DNA of 22,984 nt from an uncultured Actinomyces sp. (GTDB lineage: Bacteria > Actinomycetota > Actinomycetes > Actinomycetales > Actinomycetaceae). Positions 13,675 to 22,968 of the stretch are shown in pieces. The stretch lies in assembly GCA_915063485.1 (NCBI GenBank), contig CAJZDJ010000023.1, positions 1 through 22,984 of the forward strand. Reading direction: 5' to 3'. A program made the position numbers and the translations under genes. The notes below the pieces were generated by a model, which was given only the letters and a program-made list of their open reading frames with translations, made no database searches and was not told the DNA's origin. The stretch's first letter is position 1. Each line of letters starts with the position of its first letter.

Positions 13675-14355
13675 TCAGCGTACCTCTGCAATAGTGGGGC
13701 CAGGAGCGAGAATGTCCAGGCCCGAATCTGCTTCACTGTTTACTGCTCCGGGAGCGTGCAGGGGCAGTACGTCGCGTGGCGGGTGTGGGGAGCCGTCGCG
13801 ATAAACCACCATGCCGCACACAATCTCATCAATAGCTGCACGGGCACGCTGCTCGGTGGCTGCCGGGCCGGTGATAACTGCCCGCAAGAACCAGCGCGGG
13901 CCGTCAAAGCCCAGCACGCGCATGGCGATATTACCGTCAACAGCCGGGTTTTGGGCTGGCACTAAGGCGGCGATTTCAATTCGCTGGCCAAGCTTTAGCT
14001 CTTGGGTGCGGGCCCCAATGCGACCTAGTTCAGCTACTAGGTCTTCGCGCACCTGCGGCCAAAGTTTGCCGCTACGCGGCGCTGCAAAGGCACGCAGCTC
14101 AATGCTTGAACCTCCCAGGGCGGCTACAACAGTGTCGAGCTCGGTGCCGGTGCTAGGAATCAAGGTGACCTGCATACCTTCAATTGCCGGTAGGCGGATT
14201 GCCCCCATGTCGACTAGGTCTTCGTCCTCATCGGCATCGGCCCAGTCACGCGGCCCATAGGCCAGTGGGATTTCCTTTTCTTCCTTTTCGAGCTTATCTG
14301 ATTCGACTTGCTCTACTTCTTCGTCACGCTGACGACTTTTGCGTAGCCAACCCAT
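13675..14355 (-). CDS. DUF3710 family protein
   Basis: A 226-residue soluble protein. The first 45 residues are highly charged and probably disordered; the DUF3710 domain covers about 30-215. Family signs are G-P-R-D-W near 34-38, M-G-A-I-R-L-P at 50-56, R-E-D-L-V-A-E-L, R-V-L-G-F-D-G-P-R-W-F-L-R-A-V-I-T-G-P-A-A in the centre, and V-V-Y-R-D-G-S-P-H-P-P-R-D-V-L-P-L near the end. Function is unknown. The ATG at 14355 has GAGG upstream. It follows DUF4193 by 55 bp and precedes the OB-fold gene by five, so the four genes probably form one operon. In M. tuberculosis dut and a DUF3093 gene lie between these two; they are missing here. Confidence 0.88.
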   Translation of the reverse strand: MGWLRKSRQRDEEVEQVESDKLEKEEKEIPLAYGPRDWADADEDEDLVDMGAIRLPAIEGMQVTLIPSTGTELDTVVAALGGSSIELRAFAAPRSGKLWPQVREDLVAELGRIGARTQELKLGQRIEIAALVPAQNPAVDGNIAMRVLGFDGPRWFLRAVITGPAATEQRARAAIDEIVCGMVVYRDGSPHPPRDVLPLHAPGAVNSEADSGLDILAPGPTIAEVR

Positions 14356-14410
14356 ATGGGAGCCTCATTTCTTTTGTCCTTTTTAATTGCTTAGACCTAG
14401 CCGCTTGGGC

Positions 14411-14716
14411 TCAGCCTGCACAATCGGTGCACACCGGCAGGTTGGTGGCATCATCAACATAAGCCAGCTGGCTGCGGTGGTGTACCAGGAAGCACTCAGA
14501 GCAAGTGAACTCATCCTCGAGTTGGGGAACTACGTGGACACTTAGTTCTTCACGAGACAGATCGGCCCCAGGGAGCTCAAAGCCTTCAGCAATCTCGTTT
14601 TCGTCTTCTTCGATCGCCGCAGAAGACTGGTCTTTTTGATGAGTTGTAAGCTCTTCAAGGGAATCGGCTTCCGGCTCATCCTCGTTGCGACGCGGGGCAT
14701 CGTAGTCAGTTGCCAT
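14411..14716 (-). CDS. DUF4193 family zinc-ribbon protein
   Basis: A 101-residue acidic protein of an actinomycete-specific family. It has M-A-T-D-Y-D-A-P-R-R at the start, a disordered acidic middle, and two C-x-x-C pairs (Cys72/75 and Cys96/99) that should bind zinc. F-T-C-S-E-C-F-L-V-H-H-R-S-Q-L is the family signature. The start was set at ATG 14716 rather than 14788, because the family begins M-A-T-D-Y-D and AGGAG lies 11 bases before that ATG; the upstream extension is unlike the family. It is the first gene of the DUF4193-DUF3710-OB-DUF3159 set, and shares a 258-bp upstream region with divergent sepH. No clear promoter for it was identified. Confidence 0.88.
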   Translation of the reverse strand: MATDYDAPRRNEDEPEADSLEELTTHQKDQSSAAIEEDENEIAEGFELPGADLSREELSVHVVPQLEDEFTCSECFLVHHRSQLAYVDDATNLPVCTDCAG

Positions 14717-14921
14717 TGCGCTTGTCGCTCCTATCTTTCTTGGCCGTGAAGGGTATAGCGCCGGGTGCGCAATACCATATGTAAGCACGCGGATAGTAAC
14801 ACATTAATAGGCTTTGTCAAAGCTCGATTTGGCATCGCTTATGTGAGCACCCATGCAATGTTTAGCCAGGTAAACTTATGTGTGTGCTTTGGTTGGCGCC
14901 ACACCGGTAAATTAGTCTGTT

Positions 14922-14950
14922 TTTACTTAAGGTTAGTGGCACTCTATTAG
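14922..14950 (+). promoter_or_regulatory. Candidate sepH promoter
   Basis: TTTACT (14922-14927) and TATTAG (14945-14950) are separated by 17 bases, four of six matches each to the vegetative consensus. The predicted start of transcription lies just before the AGGAGG ribosome-binding site at 14965-14970. The rest of the 258-bp divergent gap (14717-14974) shows nothing else definite. Confidence 0.4.
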
Positions 14951-14974
14951 CGCGTGCGTTTATTAGGAGGCCAC

Positions 14975-16045
14975 ATGATTGAGCTTGAGCTGCTGGGTGT
15001 GAATGGGGATTCTATTGTCCTCACTGATGCCCAAGGGCAGCGTTTCACCCTTGTTATCGACGACGCCTTGCGCTCTGCGGTTCGTCGCGACCGGGTCAGT
15101 GTGCCTATTCCTCCCCCTGAAGCTGCCGCCAATATGTCGCCTAAGCAGATGCAGGTGTTAATGCGCGCCGGGGCTAGCGCCCAGGAAGTTTCTGACCTTA
15201 CCGGTTTCCCCTTGGCACGCGTGCAAACCTATGAGGCCCCTATCATTGCTGAGCGTAACTGGGCGGTAAATCGCGCCCAAAAATGCCACATTGGTTGGGG
15301 TAAGGATTCTCCGCTGCTGGGTGAACTGGTTTTGGACCGCCTGGCTACCCGTGGGGTTGACCCTGAGCTGGTGACTTGGGATGCGGTGCGGGAAAACCGT
15401 GATCCCTGGCAGATTATGGTTACTTTCGTGCAAGGCGCTGAGGAAAAGCACGCCAGCTGGAGCTATGACCTGCACACTAACTCTGTGCGCGCCCTTGATG
15501 AGGAAGCACGTTGGTTAACTGAGAATGTGGCCTCTGCGCGCCCGCAGGTGTTTGACCAAGACTCTAAGGCTCCCGGCGCTAACGCCAACCCTAAAGCGGT
15601 CATGATAGAGCCCATCGTGGTGGAAGATACTTCCACTGAGGCTTTAGTGGCTGAGCTTAACGCCCAACGTGGTCAGCCTCAGCGCATGGACTTATCTGAA
15701 TTTGCTGACGAGGATTTCACTGGATCTATCCCCACCGTTTCGGATGAGACTGGACAGATTGTCCCTTTTGGCCGAGGCGAGACTGATCCACAAACACACT
15801 CAGCCCCTGAAGCTATCTCTGGTGCAGAAGCTTTACGCCAGGATTTGAAGGAGACAGTCTCGCATTCCCTACCGTCAACTGACGCCGACAGCGAGGTTTA
15901 CCTGCCCACCTCAACTATTGCTATCACTAAGCAAGACTCTATGGTCAGACGTAGCTTAGAGGCTTCAGAGGCACGCAGTCGCAGTAAAGGCCGCCAATCT
16001 GTGCCGCCTTGGCATGAGATCATGTTTGGCGCTAAGCCCGAGTAA
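14975..16045 (+). CDS. sepH: SepH-like cell-division protein (DUF3071)
   Basis: SepH in Streptomyces binds FtsZ and promotes filament assembly at septation. The 356-residue protein here has the family design: an N-terminal DUF3071 domain (about 1-165) beginning M-I-E-L-E-L-L-G-V and containing a helix-turn-helix near 53-100 (A-G-A-S-A-Q-E-V-S-D-L-T-G-F-P), then I-I-A-E-R-N-W-A-V; followed by a long polar disordered region (about 190-330) and a short basic C-terminus with V-P-P-W-H-E-I-M-F-G. I chose ATG 14975 over the GTG at 14954, because AGGAGG lies four bases before it and the family starts with M-x-E-L. The R-x-S-V-P-P-W-D/H-E-I motif at the end is also typical. It ends 67 bp from the convergent phosphodiesterase gene. 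Confidence 0.88.
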   Translation: MIELELLGVNGDSIVLTDAQGQRFTLVIDDALRSAVRRDRVSVPIPPPEAAANMSPKQMQVLMRAGASAQEVSDLTGFPLARVQTYEAPIIAERNWAVNRAQKCHIGWGKDSPLLGELVLDRLATRGVDPELVTWDAVRENRDPWQIMVTFVQGAEEKHASWSYDLHTNSVRALDEEARWLTENVASARPQVFDQDSKAPGANANPKAVMIEPIVVEDTSTEALVAELNAQRGQPQRMDLSEFADEDFTGSIPTVSDETGQIVPFGRGETDPQTHSAPEAISGAEALRQDLKETVSHSLPSTDADSEVYLPTSTIAITKQDSMVRRSLEASEARSRSKGRQSVPPWHEIMFGAKPE

Positions 16046-16112
16046 AACCACCTGGACTAGCACCGCTATTTCCCCTAAATTCCCGGCTAGTTCCCACACT
16101 TTTTTACGACTA

Positions 16113-17486
16113 CTAAACCAGTGCCTTGATCAGAGGTACTTCCAGCTCAACTGGGGTTAGTGAGCCATGCACCCCAATTAGCTGGGTGGCGTGAAAGCTT
16201 TGTACGCGCGAATCGACTACGGTCCAGTTGTCGTTTAATGCGACCAGTACGTCGCCCACTGCGGCGCGCGCACCTGGGCTTAGCGATCCCATAAGTGGGG
16301 CTGGATCTGTGCCCACCCAAATGGCTCGGTCACCTAAAAATTCGGCCCAGAGTTTAGCCACGCTTTGGGCTAGTTCTTCGCGTCCGTTGTTTTCGACGAC
16401 GCCGCAAGCTCCCCGGGGTCCAGCCACGCCCAGGCCAGGGCTACCAGCTGCGGAGGCACTGGCGACGTCGTCGGGAACGTAAAGCTGTAAGAAGCGAGAC
16501 TCTCCCGCCACCGCCACCACGTCTTTAGCCAGTTCTTTTTCTTTAGCTAGATCAATGCGGTGATGCCGGTCGGTATCAACCATGCCGTGATCAGCGGTGA
16601 GCACAATCCGGGTGCCGGCGGGCAGGCGCCTAAACAGCTGCCCCACCATGGCATCTAAAGCCTCTAGGGCCTGCAACCATTTATCTGAATGCCAGCCGTG
16701 GTTGTGTCCGGCATGGTCAAGCTCACCCACATATAGGTAAACCAGCTTGGCCCCCTCCTTAATGGCCCGGTAGGCCTGGTAGGGACGCTGGTCCAGGGCA
16801 TCTACCCCAATATGTTTAAAACCACGCCAAGCCGCCAAGCTTAAGCCTGAGCCAGCAAACTTTGAGCGCCCAATACTCACCGCCCCCAGCTGCGGCCCGC
16901 AGCCGGCTTTAGCCTTAGCGTTAGCGCGTTCAATTAAGGTGGGTACGCTCTGCCAGGCGAGTGGGTCATGGCTAGAGTTTTTAAAGGTAATCAGGTCAAA
17001 TACGTCGCCCGCTTTGGGCACATGCCCTGCGCCCAGATGCCCGCGCAGTAGTGGGTCACGCACCGCATAGCCCACCATGGCGTGGGCGCCGGGATAAACG
17101 CCGGTAGCCAAAGTGGTTAGCGCTGCCGCCGTGGTGGAAGGGGCGCAGGTATGTAAATAGTCAGAATCAGCTAGTAGCCGACGTAGGTTAGGTGTATGCC
17201 CAGCGCGCTCGCGCAGCATCTGCCAGCCCAGTCCATCCACTAGCACCATTACTAGCGGCGCCTGCGCATCACCTAGCTGGTCTAAACCCAGACGTTTAGC
17301 TGCTTGGGCGGCCTGAGCATTAGTTACCAGGCTAGTAGTCGGGCAGGTAGCCTCATCGTTGACAGTGTCTACAAGCTCGATATCTGCCCCCAACGCACTG
17401 CAAATACCCACCAGTACGTCAGCCAAAGCTCCCCGCGTGCCCAGGGGGGCGGCTAAAGCCGCTAATTTATCAGGTACTACGCTCAT
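16113..17486 (-). CDS. Alkaline-phosphatase-superfamily nucleotide pyrophosphatase/phosphodiesterase
   Basis: A 457-residue protein with the two-metal fold of type I phosphodiesterases. Visible metal and catalytic elements are Asp84 in V-L-V-D-G-L-G-W, the nucleophile region C-A-P-S-T-T-A-A (Thr118 or Thr119), G-E-L-D257-H-A-G-H-N-H-G, T-A-D299-H300-G-M-V-D and a C-terminal histidine in G-V-H-G-S-L-T-P-V-E. No signal peptide is seen, so it is probably cytosolic. Substrate is unknown; a nucleotide or phosphonate ester is plausible. The ATG at 17486 is six bases from a possible -10 box (CATAAT on the minus strand, 17493-17498), which suggests a leaderless message. It is divergent from parC, with 64 bp between them. 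Conserved next to sepH in actinomycetes, as I recall, so may be linked to growth or envelope functions. Confidence 0.85.
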   Translation of the reverse strand: MSVVPDKLAALAAPLGTRGALADVLVGICSALGADIELVDTVNDEATCPTTSLVTNAQAAQAAKRLGLDQLGDAQAPLVMVLVDGLGWQMLRERAGHTPNLRRLLADSDYLHTCAPSTTAAALTTLATGVYPGAHAMVGYAVRDPLLRGHLGAGHVPKAGDVFDLITFKNSSHDPLAWQSVPTLIERANAKAKAGCGPQLGAVSIGRSKFAGSGLSLAAWRGFKHIGVDALDQRPYQAYRAIKEGAKLVYLYVGELDHAGHNHGWHSDKWLQALEALDAMVGQLFRRLPAGTRIVLTADHGMVDTDRHHRIDLAKEKELAKDVVAVAGESRFLQLYVPDDVASASAAGSPGLGVAGPRGACGVVENNGREELAQSVAKLWAEFLGDRAIWVGTDPAPLMGSLSPGARAAVGDVLVALNDNWTVVDSRVQSFHATQLIGVHGSLTPVELEVPLIKALV

Positions 17487-17550
17487 AGTCCTATTATGCT
17501 TCGAGGCACTAAAGTGGCGTAAATTCGCCTAAACTGGGAAAATACCGGCT

Positions 17551-20091
17551 ATGGCCAAAGGGACTTCTGCAAGCACTCATAGCGATGGCGCTATCGTAGA
17601 CATCGATCTGTCTAAAGAAATGCGCTCCAGCTTCCTGGAGTATTCCTACTCAGTTATTTACGCGCGTGCCCTGCCCGACGCGCGTGACGGCCTCAAACCC
17701 GTACAGCGACGCATCTTGTTCCAGATGGACCGCATGGGGTTGCGCCCTGAAAAGCCGCACGTCAAATGCTCGCGCGTAGTTGGTGACGTGATGGGGCGCC
17801 TACACCCGCACGGAGACGTAGCTATTTATGAGGCGCTAGTGCGTCTAGCCCAGCCTTTCACTATGCGCTTGCCGCTAGTTGATGGTCACGGCAACTTTGG
17901 TTCTCTCGACGACGGCCCGGCCGCCCCGCGTTACACCGAGTCACGTTTGGATCACCCGGCCTTGGCACTAACCGCCGACATTGATGAAGGCACCGTAGAC
18001 TTCTCCCCCAACTATGACTACACGCTGCAAGAACCTGAAGTATTACCGGCCGCCTTCCCTAACCTGCTGGTTAATGGCGCTAGCGGCATTGCAGTGGGCA
18101 TGGCCACCAATATGGCTCCGCACAACCTAGTGGAGGTAATTGGTGCCGCCCGCCATCTGGTGACCCACCCCGAGGCTAGCCTCGAAGATCTGATGGCGTT
18201 TGTGCCCGGGCCTGACCTGCCCGAAGGAGCCATGATTGTGGGCCTCGATGGTATCCGCGACGCCTACCGCAGCGGCCGAGGAGTTTTCCGCACCCGCGCC
18301 AGCGCTCACATCGAAAACATCACCGCCCGCAAAAAAGGCATCATTGTCACCCAGCTGCCCTACCTGGTAGGGCCTGAACGGGTAATTGAAAAAATTAAGG
18401 ACGCCGTCGGCTCTAAAAAGCTCCAGGGCGTAACCGACGTCGCCAACCTAACTGACCGCAACCACGGCACACGCCTAGTTATCGGGGTTAAAACCGGCTA
18501 CAACCCTGAAGCTGTGCTAGCGCAGCTATACAAGTTCACGCCGCTGGAAGAATCTTTCGGCATTAACAATGTGGCCCTAGTCGATGGCCAGCCGCGCACT
18601 TTAGGGCTAGCTCAGCTGCTACGAGTCTTTGTTGACCACCGCCTCAATGTGGTGCGCCGGCGCACCCAGTTCCGCCTAGATCGGCGCCTAGAGCGACTAC
18701 ATTTGGTGGAGGGGCTACTGGTTGCCATTTTGGATATCGATGAGGTAATTGCGGTAGTTCGCTCTAGTGATGACAGTGCTAGCGCCCGCACCCGCCTGAT
18801 GCAGGTATTTGATTTAAGCGAAGCCCAAGCCAACTACATCCTGGAGTTGCAGCTGCGGCGCCTAACCAAGTTCTCTGTGATCGAGCTGGAAAAAGAGCGC
18901 GATGAGCTAAATAAAGATATTGAGCAGCTGCGTGAAATTCTAGGCTCTGATGAGCGCCTGCGCGCCACGGTTTCGCTGGAGCTAAAGCAAATTTCTGACC
19001 GTTTTGGCACGCCGCGCCGCACCATTTTGTTGGAGGCTGACGGCACCCCGGGACCGCGCAGCAAAGCCACCCGCAGCCGCGCTGCGAGTGTGACCCCAGC
19101 ACTGACCCCTGGCGCTAGCGTAGCTGAGCTGCCACTAACTATTCCTGATGATCCTTGCCAGGTGGTTTTGTCTACCGGTGGCCTGGTGGCGCGTGTTTCT
19201 GGCTCCCAGCCGCTTAGCCGTGAAGGCGCACGCCAAAACAGCGATGCCTGGGTTAGCACAGTTGGGGCCACGGCCCGCGCCCAGGTAGGGGCCGTCACCG
19301 ATCAGGGGCGCCTAGTTAAGCTTGATGTGGTGGCCGTGCCTGAACTGCAGCGCAGTGACAGTCTTAGCCTCAGCGGCGGCACACAGGTTTCAGCACTGGT
19401 GGAGCTGGCTGACGACGAGCAGGTAGTTGGGCTGGTGTCTTTGGATGAAACCACCCAAAGCCAGGCCCCGATTTTCTTAGCTAGCGCCCAGGGCGTAGTT
19501 AAGCGGGTAAAGCCGGGCGATCACCCGGCGCGCGGGCAAGCATGGGAAATTATTTCCCTCTCCCCCACTGACCGCCTGGTTTACGCCTCTCATGCAGCTG
19601 ATACTTCCAGCTTGGTTTTAATTACCGACGACGCCCAGCTGCTACGTTTCGACGCCGCCAAGGTGCGTCCCCAGGGACGCGGCGCGGGCGGTATGGCTGG
19701 TATTTCTTTGCACGCAGGCGCCAAGGTTATTGCCGCTGGCGTAGTGCCTGGTGAGGAACTGGGGCAAAGCCAGGTAGTCACTGTTGCCGCTGGCGCTGCG
19801 CAGAGTGAAGCCGCAACTGGCGCCGTCGCTGAGACGGACAGCGAGATAGGGACTAAAGGCTCAGTTAAGGTAACGCCGCTAGACCGCTTCCCCAGCAAGG
19901 GGCGGGCCACAGCCGGGGTGCGTTGCCAACGATTTTTAGCTGGCGAGCAGTCTCTAGCTTTGGCTTGGGTGGGTCCAGAACCCGCGCGAGCATTGGATTC
20001 TAATGGTGATCCAGTGGCTTTACCTGACAGCGATGAGCGCCGTGACGGATCGGGTCAGGCCCTTAGTGAAACGATTGTGGCCATCGGTTAG
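17551..20091 (+). CDS. parC: DNA topoisomerase IV subunit A
   Basis: This 846-residue subunit cuts and rejoins DNA and with ParE removes links between daughter chromosomes. The breakage-reunion domain spans about 20-500: [15 protein letters not shown] near 40-54, [10 protein letters not shown] at 85-94, and catalytic Tyr128 in [11 protein letters not shown] coiled-coil gate follows (about 390-480). The C-terminal half has degenerate beta-pinwheel blades, but no Q-R-R-G-G-K-G GyrA box (only Q-G-R-G-A-G-G), so I assign ParC rather than GyrA. The resistance-determining region has valine (Val90) where E. coli ParC has Ser80, while Glu94 matches Glu84. The ATG at 17551 has only a weak GGGAA upstream. 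No parE gene is in the window. Confidence 0.9.
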   Translation: MAKGTSASTHSDGAIVDIDLSKEMRSSFLEYSYSVIYARALPDARDGLKPVQRRILFQMDRMGLRPEKPHVKCSRVVGDVMGRLHPHGDVAIYEALVRLAQPFTMRLPLVDGHGNFGSLDDGPAAPRYTESRLDHPALALTADIDEGTVDFSPNYDYTLQEPEVLPAAFPNLLVNGASGIAVGMATNMAPHNLVEVIGAARHLVTHPEASLEDLMAFVPGPDLPEGAMIVGLDGIRDAYRSGRGVFRTRASAHIENITARKKGIIVTQLPYLVGPERVIEKIKDAVGSKKLQGVTDVANLTDRNHGTRLVIGVKTGYNPEAVLAQLYKFTPLEESFGINNVALVDGQPRTLGLAQLLRVFVDHRLNVVRRRTQFRLDRRLERLHLVEGLLVAILDIDEVIAVVRSSDDSASARTRLMQVFDLSEAQANYILELQLRRLTKFSVIELEKERDELNKDIEQLREILGSDERLRATVSLELKQISDRFGTPRRTILLEADGTPGPRSKATRSRAASVTPALTPGASVAELPLTIPDDPCQVVLSTGGLVARVSGSQPLSREGARQNSDAWVSTVGATARAQVGAVTDQGRLVKLDVVAVPELQRSDSLSLSGGTQVSALVELADDEQVVGLVSLDETTQSQAPIFLASAQGVVKRVKPGDHPARGQAWEIISLSPTDRLVYASHAADTSSLVLITDDAQLLRFDAAKVRPQGRGAGGMAGISLHAGAKVIAAGVVPGEELGQSQVVTVAAGAAQSEAATGAVAETDSEIGTKGSVKVTPLDRFPSKGRATAGVRCQRFLAGEQSLALAWVGPEPARALDSNGDPVALPDSDERRDGSGQALSETIVAIG

Positions 20092-20128
20092 TTGTGACTA
20101 GACAAACAGTCCAACTTTTTGCATTAGT

Positions 20129-20159
20129 TTGCATAGCCACGCATAGAACTATCTATAAT
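20129..20159 (+). promoter_or_regulatory. Promoter of the amino-acid ABC operon
   Basis: A perfect TATAAT stands at 20154-20159. The -35 region is poor; TTGCAT at 20129-20134 gives a 19-base spacer. Transcription would start about 20166, leaving a leader of roughly 57 bases before the ATG at 20223. It is 63 bp downstream of the parC stop. Confidence 0.55.
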
Positions 20160-20167
20160 ATTTCTCA

Positions 20168-20201
20168 GCGGTGAATAATCACCGCATAGAGTAATATTCA
20201 C
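20168..20201 (+). promoter_or_regulatory. Leader with two overlapping, mutually exclusive hairpins
   Basis: GCGGTGA (20168-20174) pairs perfectly with TCACCGC (20179-20185) around a 4-base loop. The overlapping GTGAATA (20171-20177) pairs perfectly with TATTCAC (20195-20201). Only one can form at a time. The block lies just after the predicted transcription start and before the ribosome-binding site (GGGAGAGGG). It could be an operator, an RNA switch, or a stabilising 5' hairpin. Confidence 0.45.
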
Positions 20202-20222
20202 AATCATCCTCGGGAGAGGGAA

Positions 20223-21158
20223 ATGAAAAAGTCGCTTCCCGTCATCGCCTCACTACTAGTAGCCACCTGCGCCCTAGGTCTTTCTGGTTGCACCGACGCC
20301 GCAAAGGAAATGGCACAGCGATCCGGTTCCACCGCCTCCGCTTCAGTTCCCACCGTGGATCTTAGCGGCGTCACTAAGCAGGACGACATTGCCGCCCTGG
20401 TGCCCGCTTCTGTTAGCGGCGACGGCACTTTGACCATCGCCACCAGCGCAGACTACTCTCCGGCTGAATTCTTGGATGCTAATGGCAAGCCCATTGGTTA
20501 CGAAGTTGATCTGGCTACCGCCCTATCTAAGGTTTTAGGCCTGAAGGTTAAGTTCGTGAACGCCGAATTTGACTCCATCATTCCGGCAGTTGGCTCCAAG
20601 TACGACATGTCCATCTCCTCCTTCACGGTAACCAGTGAGCGGACTAAGTCAGTCAATATGGTGGCCTACATCAAGGTAGGTTCACGCTTTAACGTAGCCA
20701 AGGGCAACCCCTCCAAGGTTGACCCCTCCAACCCGCTGAACCTGTGCGGCCTAACCATTGGGGTACAAACTGGCACCTCTCAGGAAGAGGCCATTAACAC
20801 CTACTCCACCAACTGCACCAAGGCTTCCAAAAAGGCTATTAACGTCAAGTCTTACGCCAAGTTCGGTGACGCCACCACTGCCCTTGCCGGCAAGGCTCTA
20901 GACGCTACCTTCGCTGACTCGCCGGTGGCAGACTACGCCGCCAAGCAGACTAACGGGGCCGTCGCCGCCGTAGGTGAACTAGTTGATCCGGCCACTCAAG
21001 CAATCGTCATTAACAAGAACGACACCGCCACCACCCAGGCCGTACAAAAGGCCATGCAGTACCTGATCGATAAGGGTGTGTGGAACCAGATCTTAACCGC
21101 TTGGGGTATTGACACCTCCCAAGCGCTCAAGACTGCCACCATCAACCCCGCTGAATGA
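20223..21158 (+). CDS. Polar amino-acid ABC transporter substrate-binding lipoprotein (family 3)
   Basis: A 311-residue extracytoplasmic receptor. Residues 1-23 are a lipoprotein signal with lipobox L-S-G-C23, so the mature protein is anchored by a lipidated cysteine outside the membrane. After a Ser/Ala/Thr-rich linker, the family 3 binding domain spans about 62-300: G-T-L-T-I-A-T-S-A-D-Y-S-P at its start, G-Y-E-V-D-L-A-T-A-L-S, Y-D-M-S-I-S-S-F-T-V-T-S-E-R-T, and the hinge G-L-T-I-G-V-Q-T-G-T-S. The T-S-E-R/K-R block is typical of polar amino-acid binders; the exact ligand cannot be read. The ATG at 20223 has GGGAGAGGG upstream. It is the first gene of a three-gene operon with the permease 24 bp and the ATPase about 1 kb downstream. 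Confidence 0.9.
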   Translation: MKKSLPVIASLLVATCALGLSGCTDAAKEMAQRSGSTASASVPTVDLSGVTKQDDIAALVPASVSGDGTLTIATSADYSPAEFLDANGKPIGYEVDLATALSKVLGLKVKFVNAEFDSIIPAVGSKYDMSISSFTVTSERTKSVNMVAYIKVGSRFNVAKGNPSKVDPSNPLNLCGLTIGVQTGTSQEEAINTYSTNCTKASKKAINVKSYAKFGDATTALAGKALDATFADSPVADYAAKQTNGAVAAVGELVDPATQAIVINKNDTATTQAVQKAMQYLIDKGVWNQILTAWGIDTSQALKTATINPAE

Positions 21159-21182
21159 TTATTCAGTCGAATATAGGTAATC

Positions 21183-22127
21183 ATGAATTCTAATAGCGAT
21201 GTAGAGCTTATTAAGCTCAAGCGCCTGCCCAGGCCTGGCACGTGGCTAGCGGCTGTCATAGTGTTAATCCTGGCCGCCATGTTGGTTAATGGTTTATTCA
21301 CCAATACCAACTACCACTGGGATGTGGTGTGGCTTTATGTCCGTGACACTCACGTAGCACAGGCAGTAGGTTGGACGTTAATGCTGACTGTGGCCGCTAT
21401 GGCTATCGGTATTGTGCTGGCAGTACTCTCTGCTGTGGGTCGCAAAAGCGACAACCCGGTACTGCGCTGGGTTGCCTACATTTACATTTGGTTCTTCCGT
21501 GGCACTCCTATTTACACCCAGCTGGTGTTTTGGGGTTTGCTGCCCACGCTATACAACAAGCTCTCGCTAGGTATCCCCTTTGGCCCGGAGTTCTTCACCT
21601 TCTCCACTAAAGAGCTGTTTACCGGTGCGTTTGCAGCAATCTTAGGTTTGGGTCTTAACGAAGGCGCCTACCTCAGTGAAATTGTGCGCTCGGGTATCGA
21701 TTCGGTTGATAAGGGACAAACTGAGGCCGCCCAGGCCCTGGGTATGAGCAAGAGCCAGACTCTACGGCGCATTGTTTTACCTCAGGCTATGCGAGTGATT
21801 GTGCCCCCTACCGGCAACGAAACTATCTCCATGCTTAAGACCACCTCGCTGGTTTTGGCGGTACCTTTCACCAAGGAACTCACCTTTGTTGCCAACGCTG
21901 CAGGCACACGTCTATTCCTGCCCATTCCGCTGCTGATCGTAGCCGCAATTTGGTACCTGCTGATCACCAGCATCTGGATGGTGTTCCAGCACTACATTGA
22001 GCGCTACTACGGACGTGGATTTGCCCCCGACTCCGGCAAGAAGCTGCGTAACACTTCTAAGCGCCAACAAGCGATTATTCGCTCTGGCACCACACCAGCT
22101 AAGCCCGTAGACAAGATCCTGCCCTGA
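21183..22127 (+). CDS. Polar amino-acid ABC transporter permease (HisM/GlnP family)
   Basis: A 314-residue inner-membrane subunit with about five to six helices (first at 20-40, next at 60-85, 95-120, 148-165, 205-230, 248-270). Residues 59-85 start the HisM-type domain. The cytosolic coupling loop is clear: E181[19 protein letters not shown]200, the E-A-A motif that docks on the ATPase. Amino-acid-family signatures include F-F-R-G-T-P-I at 104-110 and S-E-I-V-R-S-G-I around 165-172. The single permease gene implies a homodimer in the membrane. ATG 21183 is preceded by AGGT. The final 40 residues are polar and basic. Confidence 0.9.
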   Translation: MNSNSDVELIKLKRLPRPGTWLAAVIVLILAAMLVNGLFTNTNYHWDVVWLYVRDTHVAQAVGWTLMLTVAAMAIGIVLAVLSAVGRKSDNPVLRWVAYIYIWFFRGTPIYTQLVFWGLLPTLYNKLSLGIPFGPEFFTFSTKELFTGAFAAILGLGLNEGAYLSEIVRSGIDSVDKGQTEAAQALGMSKSQTLRRIVLPQAMRVIVPPTGNETISMLKTTSLVLAVPFTKELTFVANAAGTRLFLPIPLLIVAAIWYLLITSIWMVFQHYIERYYGRGFAPDSGKKLRNTSKRQQAIIRSGTTPAKPVDKILP

Positions 22128-22137
22128 AAGAAGCATA

Positions 22138-22932
22138 ATGGCTGCCACAAATGAGACCACCGCAATGGTTGAGATCCATGATGTGCACAAATTTTTTGGG
22201 CACCTACACGTCTTGCGCGGTATTAATCTGAATATCGAACCAGGTCAGGTGTGCTGCCTGCTGGGCCCCTCGGGTTCAGGTAAGTCCACTTTGCTGCGCT
22301 GCGTAAACCAGCTGGAAACCATTTCTGCCGGCCGGATCTATATTGAAGGCCAGCTACAGGGGATGCGCGAGCAGGTTCACGCTGATGGTTCAGTTACCTT
22401 GCACGAGTTGCGCCACAGTGAAATCGCTAAGCAGCGTAGCCGTATCGGCATGGTGTTCCAGCGTTTCAACCTTTTCCCGCATATGACTGCGATTGAAAAC
22501 GTTATGGAAGCCCAGGTGCAGGTGCTGCGCCGCTCCAAGGCCCAGGCCGCCAAGGCCGCCAAAGTGCAACTTGAGCGTGTAGGTCTAGGCGACCGCATGG
22601 ACCACTACCCCAGTCAGCTCTCGGGTGGTCAGCAACAGCGTGTAGCTATCGCCCGGGCCCTGGCCATGGATCCTGAAATCATGCTTTTCGATGAACCTAC
22701 CTCAGCTTTAGACCCTGAGCTGGTAGGTGAAGTGCTAGCCGTTATGAAGGAACTAGCAGATGACGGCATGACCATGATGGTAGTTACTCACGAAATCGGC
22801 TTTGCCCGTGAAGTAGCCGACCAGGTGGTATTCATGGATCAAGGCGTGGTTTGTGAAGCCGGTAGCCCCGCCCAGGTGATTGACAATCCCCAGCAGGAGC
22901 GGACCGCCGCCTTCCTAGCTAACGTGATCTAA
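22138..22932 (+). CDS. Polar amino-acid ABC transporter ATP-binding protein (GlnQ-like)
   Basis: A 264-residue cytosolic ATPase that dimerises and drives the permease. All motifs are intact: Walker A G43-P-S-G-S-G-K-S-T51, Q-loop Gln108 in V-F-Q-R-F-N-L-F-P, signature L161-S-G-G-Q165, Walker B I-M-L-F-D-E-P (181-187), and His218 in V-T-H-E. V-F-Q-x-F-N-L-F-P-H is characteristic of the amino-acid group. An extra stretch at about 72-97 between Walker A and the Q-loop is slightly longer than in E. coli GlnQ. The gene begins 10 bases after the permease stop. It ends the operon; a hairpin begins just before the window edge. Confidence 0.92.
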   Translation: MAATNETTAMVEIHDVHKFFGHLHVLRGINLNIEPGQVCCLLGPSGSGKSTLLRCVNQLETISAGRIYIEGQLQGMREQVHADGSVTLHELRHSEIAKQRSRIGMVFQRFNLFPHMTAIENVMEAQVQVLRRSKAQAAKAAKVQLERVGLGDRMDHYPSQLSGGQQQRVAIARALAMDPEIMLFDEPTSALDPELVGEVLAVMKELADDGMTMMVVTHEIGFAREVADQVVFMDQGVVCEAGSPAQVIDNPQQERTAAFLANVI

Positions 22933-22968
22933 AATCACTTCTTAACCCAGATTTAACGGTTGGTGGCC

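Noticed and set aside
14717-14788. N-terminal extension of DUF4193 from an upstream ATG
   Set aside because: The extension is unlike the family; the ATG at 14716 has AGGAG and the family start M-A-T-D-Y-D.
14954-14974. GTG start for sepH
   Set aside because: It would place the AGGAGG ribosome-binding site inside the coding region; ATG 14975 fits spacing and the family.
17551-20091. Assignment as DNA gyrase subunit A
   Set aside because: No Q-R-R-G-G-K-G GyrA box in the C-terminal domain; motifs around the active site are closer to ParC.
20168-20201. ArgR-type ARG box in the ABC operon leader
   Set aside because: TGAAT and ATTCA halves are present but not with the spacing of an ARG box.
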